Origin: Bryobacteraceae bacterium
GTDB taxonomy: Bacteria > Acidobacteriota > Terriglobia > Bryobacterales > Bryobacteraceae
Direction: 5' to 3'
Length of the DNA: 64,000 nucleotides
NCBI GenBank assembly: GCA_041394945.1
Contig: JAWKHH010000003.1
Coordinates: 1,178,001-1,242,000 of the forward strand
The notes below the pieces were generated by a model that was not told where the DNA came from, did no database searches, and saw only the letters and a program-made list of their open reading frames with translations. Positions within the stretch are counted from its first letter, which is position 1, and each line of letters begins with the position of its first letter. The position numbers and the translations under genes are program-made. Below are positions 44,679 through 52,863 of the stretch, piece after piece.

Positions 44679-45089
44679 AGTGGCCTCCTGGGGATGAGGA
44701 GAGCGCGGGGCGGGCGGGGGCGTGCAAACCCGGTGGGGTGGGCGTGGCTGGGAGGTTGTTGATTCGAAGCAGGTTGGGTGGATCTGCCCGATTTAGAGAC
44801 GTCGGGAAATCGCGCCAGGCGGAGCGAAGCATCGCGCCGCTGCCCTTTGCGGGAGAAAGAGTGACCAGGAACCGGCGAGGTGCGTCGATCGGCGAACCTA
44901 GCCCAGGGCTAGCCCGCAAATCTCACCGGCTCTCTGCTGCGACGCGCGATAAGGCCGTGTCTACATCGTTGGGCTTGCTCACCGTACTCAACAGACTGTT
45001 CCAGTATGCCTCCGCGCGCTGAGCGGCGCGCGTCTCGTATCCGCAGCCTTCTCACGCGTCTCGCGACGAAACCCGGTCAGAAATGAGGG
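44679..45089. other. Intergenic stretch with no recognised feature
   Basis: This lies between the broken family gene and the amidase. The only open frames are Arg/Ser-rich shadows without ribosome-binding sites. No RNA gene, terminator or repeat stands out. Confidence 0.5.
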
Positions 45090-45767
45090 CTAGCCGAGAC
45101 AGCATCCGTCACGGACTGCGCCGGCAGGGATCTCTTCGGCTAGTGTTGCGGCCGAGACCAGCGGTGGAGGCGCCTCTTCCGGCGATTCCAGGACAGCCGC
45201 CTTGAATCTCGCCCACGGGAAGTTCGCGCCGGGGTCGAACCGCCGCGTGGGGTCGAGCCGAGCATGCGATACGACGTGCAACAGGTTGGGATACTTTGCC
45301 CAACAGTAGCGAACGATGTCGGCAGTGATATTCACCTGCCAATCCGAGAAAGCGTCCGAGGCAGTCTGTGCGTTGACTACCTCGATTCCGAGGGACCAAT
45401 GATTCGTCTTGCCGGCGCCACGGTTCACGCTGGGATGTGTCGCGCTATTTCGAACGTGCCAGGCGGCGCGCGCTTCCGGTGCACAAGCCCAGACGATATT
45501 CCCGTGCTGCGGCTCGTCTTCGTCGGGAACGAGCCAATGAAAGGAGGCTTTTCCGTCGCGCATGACTGAAACCGCCCCGGCCGAGTTCGAGCCGGCGGTG
45601 GCGTGAATGACGACCGCCTTAACACCGAGGATTGGATCGAAGATGCGCGACGAGGTCGAGCGCTCCCAGAATTCACGGATACCGGGGTACCATTGTTCGG
45701 GGATCGTTGCGTGGGCGGGCCGTAGAGTTGGTGGCAGATTGAACTGGTAGTTTCTGGGATCAGCCAT
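45090..45767 (-). CDS. N-acetylmuramoyl-L-alanine amidase (amidase_2 type)
   Basis: A 225-residue protein without a signal peptide. The AmpD/T7-lysozyme-like zinc site is complete: His55 (AVVIHATAGS), Glu129 (SLGIEVVNA), His168 (HVVSHARLDP), Arg176 and Asp178 (RRFDPG), with the same His-to-Asp spacing as AmpD. Lack of export and a location among broken genes and conflict-system genes suggest a phage-lysin or interbacterial origin rather than cell-wall recycling. The C-terminal 30 residues are a low-complexity tail. Confidence 0.88.
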   Translation of the reverse strand: MADPRNYQFNLPPTLRPAHATIPEQWYPGIREFWERSTSSRIFDPILGVKAVVIHATAGSNSAGAVSVMRDGKASFHWLVPDEDEPQHGNIVWACAPEARAAWHVRNSATHPSVNRGAGKTNHWSLGIEVVNAQTASDAFSDWQVNITADIVRYCWAKYPNLLHVVSHARLDPTRRFDPGANFPWARFKAAVLESPEEAPPPLVSAATLAEEIPAGAVRDGCCLG

Positions 45768-46025
45768 GAGAATCCTCCGGGTAAAGGAAGTAGCCGGCAG
45801 CAGCGGTGGTTCGATGCCCCCGCAGCGGGAGGCCGTCAGGCGCCGATGTTATCACGGATTCCGGGGCATGAGTTAGGGGACGCCGGGACCTTGGTTAGAG
45901 GGACCGCGGGTAGCGCCGCGATCGACAATCCAGGAGGCAGCGAGACAGGTCCCGTGGGACAGATGCAGGTGGCGTCGTGCAGATCTCCGCAATGAGGAAG
46001 ATGGCCTTATGATAACTTACCTGGA

Positions 46026-46355
46026 ATGAATGGTCCGACCACCCAGCCTTTCCGCCAGGCCGACCGGACAATCCTGCTCTACGCCCTCGCTGACTCGCCG
46101 CAGTTCGCTTCTTTGCGGGGACGACAGACGATCGTCCGGAATGCGCTCGGGGGCTACCCGCAATCCGTCGGATTGAGTTACTTCGACCGGGAACACGCAC
46201 CGATCTTTTTCGGACGCGAAGGAGGGGTCCGGGATCTGATCCGCGACGGTACAGGGGCGGCGGTTTTGCGTGGTGGTGGGCGCGTCGGGGGCTGGGAAGT
46301 CGTCGCTGGGCGCTTCCCACGGCTAGCCGCTGGCGGATTCGAACACCGTCGTTAG
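46026..46355 (+). pseudogene. Decayed STAND NTPase with effector-associated-type N-terminus
   Basis: The start (DRTILLYALADSPQFASLRG, then RNALGGYP) matches the first half of an effector-associated domain. It is joined directly to the beginning of a STAND NTPase module (FDREHAPIFFGREGGVRDLI). From about 46270 the +1 frame reads VVVGASGAGKSSL, an intact Walker A, and the first frame then resumes with FPRLAAGGFEHR. An internal deletion and at least two frameshifts have destroyed the gene. It is the remnant of another conflict-system sensor next to the intact one at 47756. Confidence 0.7.
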
Positions 46356-46411
46356 CGGCCCGCGAGGAGCTTGCGCACGGTCTCTTGTTCCGGGGAGGCG
46401 TTACGCCGTTC

Positions 46412-46452
46412 CGGGGCGGCTGAAGTCGCCCGCAGGCTGAAGCCTGCCCCAC
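46412..46452 (+). repeat. Double-hairpin GCTGAAGC repeat, left copy
   Basis: Two adjacent stem-loops each centred on CTGAAG; the second (arms GCAGG and CCTGC) is followed by CCCAC. The last 21 bases are identical to those of the copy at 57334-57374, in the same orientation. The pair brackets the 46.5-57.3 kb island. Confidence 0.7.
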
Positions 46453-46539
46453 ATGGCTGGGTTTCTCTACTCAAGGCGCCGGTAGGTCGAAGTTACAGGA
46501 ACCACGGGGCGGAAATCGAAGTGATATAAGTAGAAAAGC

Positions 46540-47751
46540 GTGAAATACCTCGTTCTCAAACGCCGCCCCGCCGATGACGGGAACGAATTCCTCGAAATGG
46601 CTGGGGCGGGAGCCACGAGGGGCGGCGAGTTCGAACTGCCGTTCGAAGCGGAAACCGCCGACATCAGCGAAGGCGAAGCCGACGGCCTCCGGCAGGATCC
46701 GGGAATCGCAGACGTCATCGCCTCGATGCCGTTTACGCTCGTCGAACCGGTCGCCACAGATGGCCCGGCGGACGGCGCGGTGTGGGGACTGGACGCGGTG
46801 GGCGCCACCGCCAGCCCGTTCACCGGGGCGGGAGTCACCGTGGCCGTGATCGACACGGGAATCGACCGGGCGCATGCGGCCTTCGCCGGCATCGCATTCG
46901 GCCCGGAAAACTTGTGCGACTTCACGGCCAGCGAAGAGGGAGTGCCGGGCGACGCACCCGATGTCCACGGCCACGGGACGCACGTGGCGGGCACGATCTT
47001 CGGCCGGGCGGTGGACGGCGAACGAATCGGCGTCGCGCCCGGAGTGACCCGGGTGCTCATTGGCAAGGTGCTCGGGCCCGGAGGCAAGGGCTCCACGGCG
47101 GCCATCTACAACGCCATCCAATGGGCGCTGGCGCGGCGCGCGGACGTAATCTCGATGTCGCTCGGGATGGATTTCCCGGGGCAGGTTCAGCGCCTGGTGG
47201 ACAGCGGACTCCCTCCGGACATCGCAGCCTCGCGCGCGCTCGAAGCATACCGGTCCAACGTCCGGCTGTTCGATCGCGTGGCGGAGTCTGTGCGGGCGGC
47301 GGCAGCGCGCGGGCGCGGCGCGCTGCTGGTGGCGGCGTCGGGGAACGAAAGCCGCCGCCACATCGACCCGCGCTTCACAGTGGCCGTTGCGCCGCCGGCC
47401 GCGGCCGATGGATTCGTATCGGTGGGCGCCGTCGGGCGCACGGGCAATGCCGTGGCCCCGTTCTCGGTGGCGCGGTTTTCCAATACCGGCTGTCTGCTGT
47501 CGGCTCCGGGCGTGGGAATCCGGTCCGCCGCCCTCGGCGGTGGGCTGACGGGCATGGACGGCACGAGCATGGCGACACCGCACGTGGCCGGTGTCATTGC
47601 GCTGTGGACGCAGAAGCTGTTTCCGGGAGGTCAACGTGGGCTCGGCTGGGCGGGCGACGTGCAGCGTTCGCTCGAGAACTCGGCGATCCCGCCGCCCGGA
47701 TTGGCCCGCGCCGACGTTGGCCTCGGCGTGGTGCGCGCTCCGGCGGCCTGA
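46540..47751 (+). CDS. Subtilisin-family (S8) serine protease of the conflict operon
   Basis: A 403-residue intracellular-type subtilase from a GTG. The catalytic triad is complete: Asp105 (VAVIDTGID), His145 (HGHGTHVAG) and Ser343 (GTSMATPHVAG), with Asn269 (AASGNES) for the oxyanion hole. About 80 residues of propeptide-like sequence precede the catalytic domain, but no signal peptide is visible, so it acts in the cytoplasm. The stop is 4 bases before the trypsin-NACHT-FGE gene. Co-translation suggests that the two proteases act in one cascade, one perhaps activating the other. Confidence 0.92.
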   Translation: MKYLVLKRRPADDGNEFLEMAGAGATRGGEFELPFEAETADISEGEADGLRQDPGIADVIASMPFTLVEPVATDGPADGAVWGLDAVGATASPFTGAGVTVAVIDTGIDRAHAAFAGIAFGPENLCDFTASEEGVPGDAPDVHGHGTHVAGTIFGRAVDGERIGVAPGVTRVLIGKVLGPGGKGSTAAIYNAIQWALARRADVISMSLGMDFPGQVQRLVDSGLPPDIAASRALEAYRSNVRLFDRVAESVRAAAARGRGALLVAASGNESRRHIDPRFTVAVAPPAAADGFVSVGAVGRTGNAVAPFSVARFSNTGCLLSAPGVGIRSAALGGGLTGMDGTSMATPHVAGVIALWTQKLFPGGQRGLGWAGDVQRSLENSAIPPPGLARADVGLGVVRAPAA

Positions 47752-47755
47752 GCGA

Positions 47756-50700
47756 ATGGCGGATACCGACGGCGTCTGCGCGATCATTCCCCGGGATCAG
47801 AAGGGCCTTCGTCCGCGCGTGCTCGGGATGGGCATTCTCGTTTCGGAGCGGGAAGTGGTGACATGCGCGCACGTGGCCGACAAGGCGAAGGACTTCCGCG
47901 GGCGGATCCGGCTGTGCTTCCCCTTCGCAGACGGGCAGCCGTGCGCCGGCGGCCGGATCGACGAAGCGCGGTACTTCCGACCCGGGCGAACGGCGGATGG
48001 CGCTCTCGGCGACGTCGCGGTGATCGTGCTCGACGAAGACGCTCCGGCGCCGGCCGTGCGCCTTTCCAGCCCGAGCCCCGGTTCACGGGCAAAGTCCTAC
48101 GGGTTTCGCGCGAAGGAAACCGGGAGCGGAGAATGGAAGAGCCACCCCGACGGGGAATGGGCGAGCGGAGTGGTGACGGGCCCGCTGCCGGGAGGCAGGG
48201 TGCAATTCGAAGGGCTGCGGCAGACCGGCGCCCGCGTGGAGCCGGGCTTCAGCGGTGGAGGTGTGTTCGACCCGGTGCAGGATGCGGTGGTTGGGATGGT
48301 GGTGGAGTCCGACCGGGAGCCTGAGCGGAAGATGGCGCAGTTGATCAGCGCAGCCTCCCTCGGCCGGGCTCTCGGATTTACGCTGGGCCGCGACCCGCAG
48401 CCGCCCTCCCGCGCGTGGGAGCTTGCGTACGTCCAGCGCTTGCGCGACGCCGTTGAGAGGAAGGCCAAGCTCTATTCGCCGCTCGAAGGCATCGCCGACG
48501 TCCGGCCGGAAGCGGAACCCGATCGCATGCTTGACCCCTGGGAGGACGACCCGACGCTCGCCATCCTGTCGTACCAGTCCCGCCGCGAGGAACGAGAGAA
48601 GCGGGAGTTCACGGACGCATTGGAGGCGTTCCGCCGGGTGAATCCGGCGGCGCTGCTGGGGAAGCCCGGATCCGGCAAGAGCACCACGCTGCTGCGGCTG
48701 GCGCTGGATCTGGCGAGCCGGGCACAGGAGGACGGATCCGCGCCCATTCCGCTTCTGGTGACCCTCGGGAGTTGGAGCGATGCACGTCCGCTCGCCGATT
48801 TCCTCGATTCCCAGGCCCCGGAGATCTCCGCTGGGTTGGAAACGCTGAATGCGGCGGGTAGATTGGCATTGCTGCTGGACGGGCTGAACGAGATGCCCAC
48901 CGGTCTGCGGGCCGGGAAGGTCGAGGAGATCCGACTGTGGATCGAGAGCCTTGGCCCGAAGGCGCGGGTGGCCGTCTCTTGCCGGGAGGATGACTACACC
49001 GGCGAGCTCGACCTCGGGTTCGACACCCTGACGCTGCAGGAGCTGAAGCCCTGGCGCGTGCGGGACGTGCTGCGCCGATGGGTGGCCGGCGGGGGCGCGG
49101 GGGCGGACGTCGCGGACGGGCTGTTCTGGCAACTTGCAGGAGACGCGGGCCTCGCCGGCGTGCTGAAGACGTGGATCGCGGCCGGATCGACGGAGGAGTC
49201 GTTCTGGACGGTGACGGACCCGCAACAGGATGAGCGCGCATATAAGAAGACCAGCGGCGCGGAGGACGCGCTGTGGCGGCAGCACGTCCCGAATCCCCGC
49301 AGCCTGCTGAAGCTGGCGGCGAATCCGTTTCTGCTCACGATGCTGTTTCAGGTGTGGCGGCTGAACAAGGGAGACCTGCCACGAAATCGCGCGGAAGTTT
49401 TCCAGCGCTTCGTAAATGCTTTGCTGGCTCGCGAGGGCCTGATGGAGGGGAGGGCGGCGAAGGGGGACTGGCGGCGGACCGAGCGCGGCGAGAAGTTAGT
49501 GCGCGGATTGACGACGCTCGCCTGGCGGATGCAGACGGAGCGCGTGAAGGCGGGTCCCGAAGAGAGCGGCGACTTCGGTGTGCTGACGGTGGCGGCGCGG
49601 CAGGAGGCGCTGGAGGCGCTCGGCGACGACGAGGACCTCCTGAAGAAGGCGCTCGACGGAACGCTGTTGGAGGGCGACGAGGAAGTCCGGTTCCGGCACC
49701 AGCTCTTGCAAGAGTATTTCACCGCGTTGGCGATGCGGGAAATCATGGCGGACGAAAAGGCCGCGAAGTTCTGGCCGGCGCAGAAATGGTGGGAGCGCAG
49801 CGGGTGGGAGGAGGCCGCTGTGCTGCTCGCGGGGCTTTACTCGGACGATTGTTCGGCAGTGGTGCGGTGGCTGGCCGCCGCTCAGCCGGAACTCGCTGTG
49901 CAGTGCGGGTTGGATTCCGGAGCGAGTGTCCCGTTGGCCGTCCTCGAAGAGTGCATGGCTCGGTGGCGTCCTTCGCTGACCGACATTCGGAGGGAACCGG
50001 CACCCGAGGCCCGCGCCGCCATCGGCCGCGCACTGGGCCGCGCCGGTCTCGATGATCGCAAAGGTGTGGGTGTGAAGGATGGGTTGCCGGACATAGACTG
50101 GGTCCGAATCCCCGGTGGCGAGTTCATCTATCAGAAAGGGGAACGACGGAAGGAGGAGACCTTCCGTATGGCGCGATATCCGGTGACCAACGCGCAATAC
50201 GAGGCGTTCCTGAACGCGGCTGACGGATACGGGGATGATCGTTGGTGGAAGGGCTTGTCGGACCCGGATCGAACACCCGCCGTGCCCGGTTGGAGCGAGC
50301 CGAATCACCCGCGGGAGAGGGTGAGTTGGTGGGAAGCGATGGCATTTTGCGGGTGGCTCTCGCACCGGCTCGGGTACGAGGTGCGGCTACCGTCGGAGTG
50401 GGAATGGGAACGGGCCGCGCGCGGCGCCAACGGCCGCGAATACCCGTGGGGAAACGGGTACAAGACGGGCTGTGCCAACATCAATGAAACGTGGGCGCAT
50501 GCGAAAGCCGGGCGACACAACTTAGGGCGGACGAGCGCGGTGGGCATCTATCCGCAGGGGGCCTCGCACGAAGGTGTGCTGGACCTCGCGGGCAATGTCT
50601 GGGAATGGTGCCTCAACGAATTCGAGAAACCCAGACGGACGCAGCGGAGCGGACGAGAGCCTCGTGTGTTGCGCGGCGGCTCCTGGTACGGCTCTCGGGG

Positions 50701-50794
50701 CTACGCGCGCGCCGGCTACCGCTTCAGGGACGATCCGCACTACCGCGACTTCGACATCGGTTTTCGGGTCGTGTGCTCGTCCCCCATCCGCTGA
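47756..50794 (+). CDS. Trypsin-like protease - NACHT NTPase - FGE/C-type-lectin sensor, DGR target
   Basis: A 1012-residue protein. Residues 1-210 form a trypsin-like protease: His39 (VVTCAHVADK), Asp86 (GALGDVAVIVLD) and Ser166 (EPGFSGGGVFD). The NACHT-type NTPase has Walker A GKPGSGKSTT (about 302-311) and Walker B LLLDGLNEMP (about 372-381), followed by a helical region to about 775. Residues about 780-1012 are a formylglycine-generating-enzyme-like, C-type-lectin-fold domain (WVRIPGGEFIYQKG, YPVTNAQYEAFLN, RLPSEWEWERAARG, LAGNVWEWCLNEF, GFRVVCSS). Codons for the last 44 residues coincide with the DGR variable repeat, so the ligand-facing surface is hypervariable. The N-terminal open extension into the upstream gene was rejected in favour of the ATG at 47756. 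Inference: ligand sensing triggers NACHT assembly and protease activity. Confidence 0.93.
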   Translation: MADTDGVCAIIPRDQKGLRPRVLGMGILVSEREVVTCAHVADKAKDFRGRIRLCFPFADGQPCAGGRIDEARYFRPGRTADGALGDVAVIVLDEDAPAPAVRLSSPSPGSRAKSYGFRAKETGSGEWKSHPDGEWASGVVTGPLPGGRVQFEGLRQTGARVEPGFSGGGVFDPVQDAVVGMVVESDREPERKMAQLISAASLGRALGFTLGRDPQPPSRAWELAYVQRLRDAVERKAKLYSPLEGIADVRPEAEPDRMLDPWEDDPTLAILSYQSRREEREKREFTDALEAFRRVNPAALLGKPGSGKSTTLLRLALDLASRAQEDGSAPIPLLVTLGSWSDARPLADFLDSQAPEISAGLETLNAAGRLALLLDGLNEMPTGLRAGKVEEIRLWIESLGPKARVAVSCREDDYTGELDLGFDTLTLQELKPWRVRDVLRRWVAGGGAGADVADGLFWQLAGDAGLAGVLKTWIAAGSTEESFWTVTDPQQDERAYKKTSGAEDALWRQHVPNPRSLLKLAANPFLLTMLFQVWRLNKGDLPRNRAEVFQRFVNALLAREGLMEGRAAKGDWRRTERGEKLVRGLTTLAWRMQTERVKAGPEESGDFGVLTVAARQEALEALGDDEDLLKKALDGTLLEGDEEVRFRHQLLQEYFTALAMREIMADEKAAKFWPAQKWWERSGWEEAAVLLAGLYSDDCSAVVRWLAAAQPELAVQCGLDSGASVPLAVLEECMARWRPSLTDIRREPAPEARAAIGRALGRAGLDDRKGVGVKDGLPDIDWVRIPGGEFIYQKGERRKEETFRMARYPVTNAQYEAFLNAADGYGDDRWWKGLSDPDRTPAVPGWSEPNHPRERVSWWEAMAFCGWLSHRLGYEVRLPSEWEWERAARGANGREYPWGNGYKTGCANINETWAHAKAGRHNLGRTSAVGIYPQGASHEGVLDLAGNVWEWCLNEFEKPRRTQRSGREPRVLRGGSWYGSRGYARAGYRFRDDPHYRDFDIGFRVVCSSPIR
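50657..50789 (+). repeat. DGR variable repeat (VR)
   Basis: 133 bp at the 3' end of the trypsin-NACHT-FGE gene, ending 5 bases before its last base. It aligns without gaps to TR1 (52471-52603, reverse strand). The 19 differences all fall on adenines of TR1 (A to G, T or C), and no non-adenine position differs. All 12 Asn codons of TR1 are changed, giving for example Tyr, Gly, Ser, Phe, Asp and His. The invariant 3' part (GGTTTTCGGGTCGTGTGCTC) would contain the initiation-of-mutagenic-homing site. Confidence 0.97.
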
Positions 50795-50839
50795 ACACTG
50801 AAACACTGATCACTGTCCACTGGCGGTCTGGACACTGTT

Positions 50840-50872
50840 GACCGCGCGCAGCGCGGTCACGAAATTTTTTTT
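50840..50872. terminator. Hairpin plus T8 just downstream of the VR
   Basis: A perfect 8-bp stem (GACCGCGC at 50840-50847 and GCGCGGTC at 50851-50858) with a GCA loop, followed after 6 bases by eight T (50865-50872). It lies 50 bp past the VR and covers the last codon region of the reverse transcriptase on the other strand. It could terminate the sensor transcript. It also has the position and form of the cruciform that aids retrohoming in studied DGRs. Confidence 0.7.
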
Positions 50873-51918
50873 GAGGGGCTCCAGATCAACTGATTCAACA
50901 CATGCCCGCGCAGTCCCCAGGTGTCGGCGTAGCGGACATGGTTGATCCAGCCTTTCACGCTGGCATCGAACTCTCCGAAGGTGATCCGGCCGGATTGCCA
51001 GAGGTCGTATCGCTCGCCCAACCGCCGGGTTGCCTCCACCACTTTCCTCCCCTTCACCCGGCGGTGGTCCGGAAAGACGACAAACCCGAGCCACGGGATT
51101 CCGGTGTTCACGGGCTGCACCTGCGCGGAGGATTCGTGGATCGTCAGTCGCAGGGAGGCGAGCCGGTCCACGATGGCCCTCTTCCAGTCCCAAAGCTGCC
51201 GCTTGCTGCCGGCAAACAGCGTCATGTCGTCGACATATCGGACGTAGGCGGCGCAGCGGAGTTCGCGCCGGATGAACTGGTCCAGCGGATTCATGTAGCA
51301 GTTCGACCAGAACTGCGAGGTGAGATTGCCGATGGGCAGACCGCGGGGGCGACAGGCGGCGAAGAGATCGTCGCCGGGGAACCAGACCATTTCGTATTCC
51401 TGCTCGAGAACGCGGTCGCCACTGGCGATGATCCTGGCGGCGAGGTCGAGGATGCCTGGATCGGCGATCGTCTGGCCGAGGATGCGGAGCAGGATTTCGT
51501 GGTCAATCGAGGGGAAATGTTTGACGACATCCAGACGGAGAGCATAACGGTGGCGCCGGGCCAACTGCTGGCAACGGTCGACTGCGCGGTGTGTGCCTTT
51601 GCCGGCGCGGTTGGCGAAGCTATCGGGGAGGAAGAGTCTCTCAAACGCAGGTTCGATGACGTTGCAGAGGGCGTGGTGGACGACGCGGTCAGCAATTGGG
51701 GCGGCGGAGATGCGGCGATGCTTCGGTTCGTGGATGAAGAAGTGAACATAGGGTCCGGGTTTCCATTGGCCGCGCAAAAGAGCGTGTTGAATATCGATGA
51801 GCCGGTCCGCGGCTTGATGCTCGAAGGCGGCGACGCTGGGTTTGCCGCGTTTTCCGCGGGCGGCTTTGCGCCACGCGAGTAGCAGGTTCTCCCACTCGGC
51901 GACATGGGCGAGTGTCAT
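50857..51918 (-). CDS. DGR reverse transcriptase
   Basis: A 353-residue group II-intron-like reverse transcriptase of the DGR clade. Visible motifs are LRLDVVKHFPSIDHEIL (Asp130), RGLPIGNLTSQFWSNCYMNP (the DGR-type motif 4 ending in SQ, about 192-211), YVRYVDDMTLFAG (catalytic YVDD, about 228-231), PWLGFVVFP, and the C-terminal GWINHVRYADTWGLR thumb segment. The ATG at 51918 was chosen; a TTG at 51936 in the same frame is possible. It copies TR1 RNA with errors at adenines to replace the VR. It is on the opposite strand from its target, and its start overlaps the avd start. Confidence 0.96.
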   Translation of the reverse strand: MTLAHVAEWENLLLAWRKAARGKRGKPSVAAFEHQAADRLIDIQHALLRGQWKPGPYVHFFIHEPKHRRISAAPIADRVVHHALCNVIEPAFERLFLPDSFANRAGKGTHRAVDRCQQLARRHRYALRLDVVKHFPSIDHEILLRILGQTIADPGILDLAARIIASGDRVLEQEYEMVWFPGDDLFAACRPRGLPIGNLTSQFWSNCYMNPLDQFIRRELRCAAYVRYVDDMTLFAGSKRQLWDWKRAIVDRLASLRLTIHESSAQVQPVNTGIPWLGFVVFPDHRRVKGRKVVEATRRLGERYDLWQSGRITFGEFDASVKGWINHVRYADTWGLRGHVLNQLIWSPSKKIS

Positions 51919-52294
51919 GTTGGAATCGGGAGGCAATGTGGAAGACCTGGTTATCCTGACACGCGTGTTCGACCTGCTGGCATGGCTGATCCCGAAAGGC
52001 GAGACGTTTCCCCGCGTCTACCGCCATACGGTGACCGAGCGGCTGCTGGCCGCTGCATTGGATCTTGCGGAGCTACTTCTGCAGGCGCAGGCCAAACGGG
52101 GAGCCGCGCGGCGAAGCGAGCTTGCCGCAGCCGATGCGACGCTCAACAAGCTCCGATTGTACCTGCGGCTGGCGCATCACTGGCATTGGATATCGCCGGG
52201 GCAGTACGAGCATGTGAGCCGGATGGTGGCTGAAATCGGCAAGTTGTTGGGCGGGTGGATACGTCGAACCGCCGCCAGCCGCAACGAGGGTTGA
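51917..52294 (+). CDS. avd: DGR accessory variability determinant (Avd, four-helix bundle)
   Basis: A 125-residue, all-helical protein with the Avd pattern: DLVILTRVFDLLAWLIPKGETFPRVYRHTVTERL, LDLAELLLQAQAKRG, AAADATLNKLRLYLRLAHHW, and the end ISPGQYEHVSRMVAEIGKLLGGWIRR. Avd is a pentameric basic protein that binds the reverse transcriptase and template RNA and is needed for retrohoming. The start ATG (51917-51919) overlaps the reverse-transcriptase ATG on the other strand within the four bases CATG. The longer frame upstream would lie antisense to the reverse transcriptase and was rejected. It is convergent with TR1. Confidence 0.9.
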   Translation: MLESGGNVEDLVILTRVFDLLAWLIPKGETFPRVYRHTVTERLLAAALDLAELLLQAQAKRGAARRSELAAADATLNKLRLYLRLAHHWHWISPGQYEHVSRMVAEIGKLLGGWIRRTAASRNEG

Positions 52295-52470
52295 GGCGCG
52301 GCGGGCGCGAAGCCAGACCACGCCTCTGTTTGGTATTCGCCCCGCGCCGAAGCAGTTTGCGCTTGCGAGGGCGCGCGGACGGGACGAACCCGCGCCATCC
52401 AACCGCCCTCCGCCGCATCGCGGAAACCGTGATCGCCGCGACAGGACCGGCATCGTGGAGGGCCGAAGGT

Positions 52471-52603
52471 GGATGTGGGACGAGCACACGACCCGAAAAC
52501 CGATGTTGTTGTTGCGGTTGTTCGGATTGTTCCTGTTGCGGTAGCCGGCGCGCGCGTTGTCCTGATTGTTGTTCCAGGAGCCGCCGCGCAACACACGAGG
52601 CTC
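52471..52603 (-). repeat. DGR template repeat TR1 (cognate to the VR)
   Basis: 133 bp on the reverse strand, the same strand as the reverse transcriptase and about 550 bp upstream of it. It would encode WNNNQDNARAGYRNRNNPNN and so on, with 10 AAC and 2 AAT codons. This is the adenine-rich design that maximises amino-acid variety on mutagenesis while avoiding stop codons. It matches the VR at every non-adenine position. Flanks of about 80 bp (52391-52470) and 50 bp (52604-52653) are shared with TR2, including a GCCGG/CCGGC hairpin at 52621-52634. The remaining intergenic sequence, 52295-52390 and 52654-52863, holds no gene; the former may be template-RNA spacer. Confidence 0.95.
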
Positions 52604-52863
52604 GAAACCGGGCCGCCCTTGCCGGTTGACCGGCAGGGGTTAGGATAGCACCCCAGGGCGTTTACTCCCGTTTGCGCACGCGGGGTTGGGCTCGGTTCTG
52701 GCAGGATTCTCGCGGGTCCGGTCAGGGTCTGCCAGCCATTCCACCAGCGCATTCACGGAATGTGCGCAGCGTGGTGGCCACTTGGGTCTGCAGCGTCAGG
52801 CCGCCTGAGCCGACCAAACTCGGAAATCATCTATGCTGAAAGTCTCGGAGCGCCAAAAGGGCC

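Noticed and set aside
45895..46452. A 185-codon reverse frame opposite the STAND remnant
   Set aside because: It is Arg/Pro/Ser-rich with no motif and includes the hairpin repeat; it looks like a GC-rich shadow.
46429..46452. CRISPR-like repeat
   Set aside because: Only two distant copies exist in the window, with no regular spacers; it is an intergenic palindromic element.
52073..52594. Reverse-strand frame through TR1 beginning LRGGSWNNNQ
   Set aside because: It is open only because the TR mimics the coding VR. Beyond the TR it becomes motif-free and runs antisense to avd, so it is template, not a gene.
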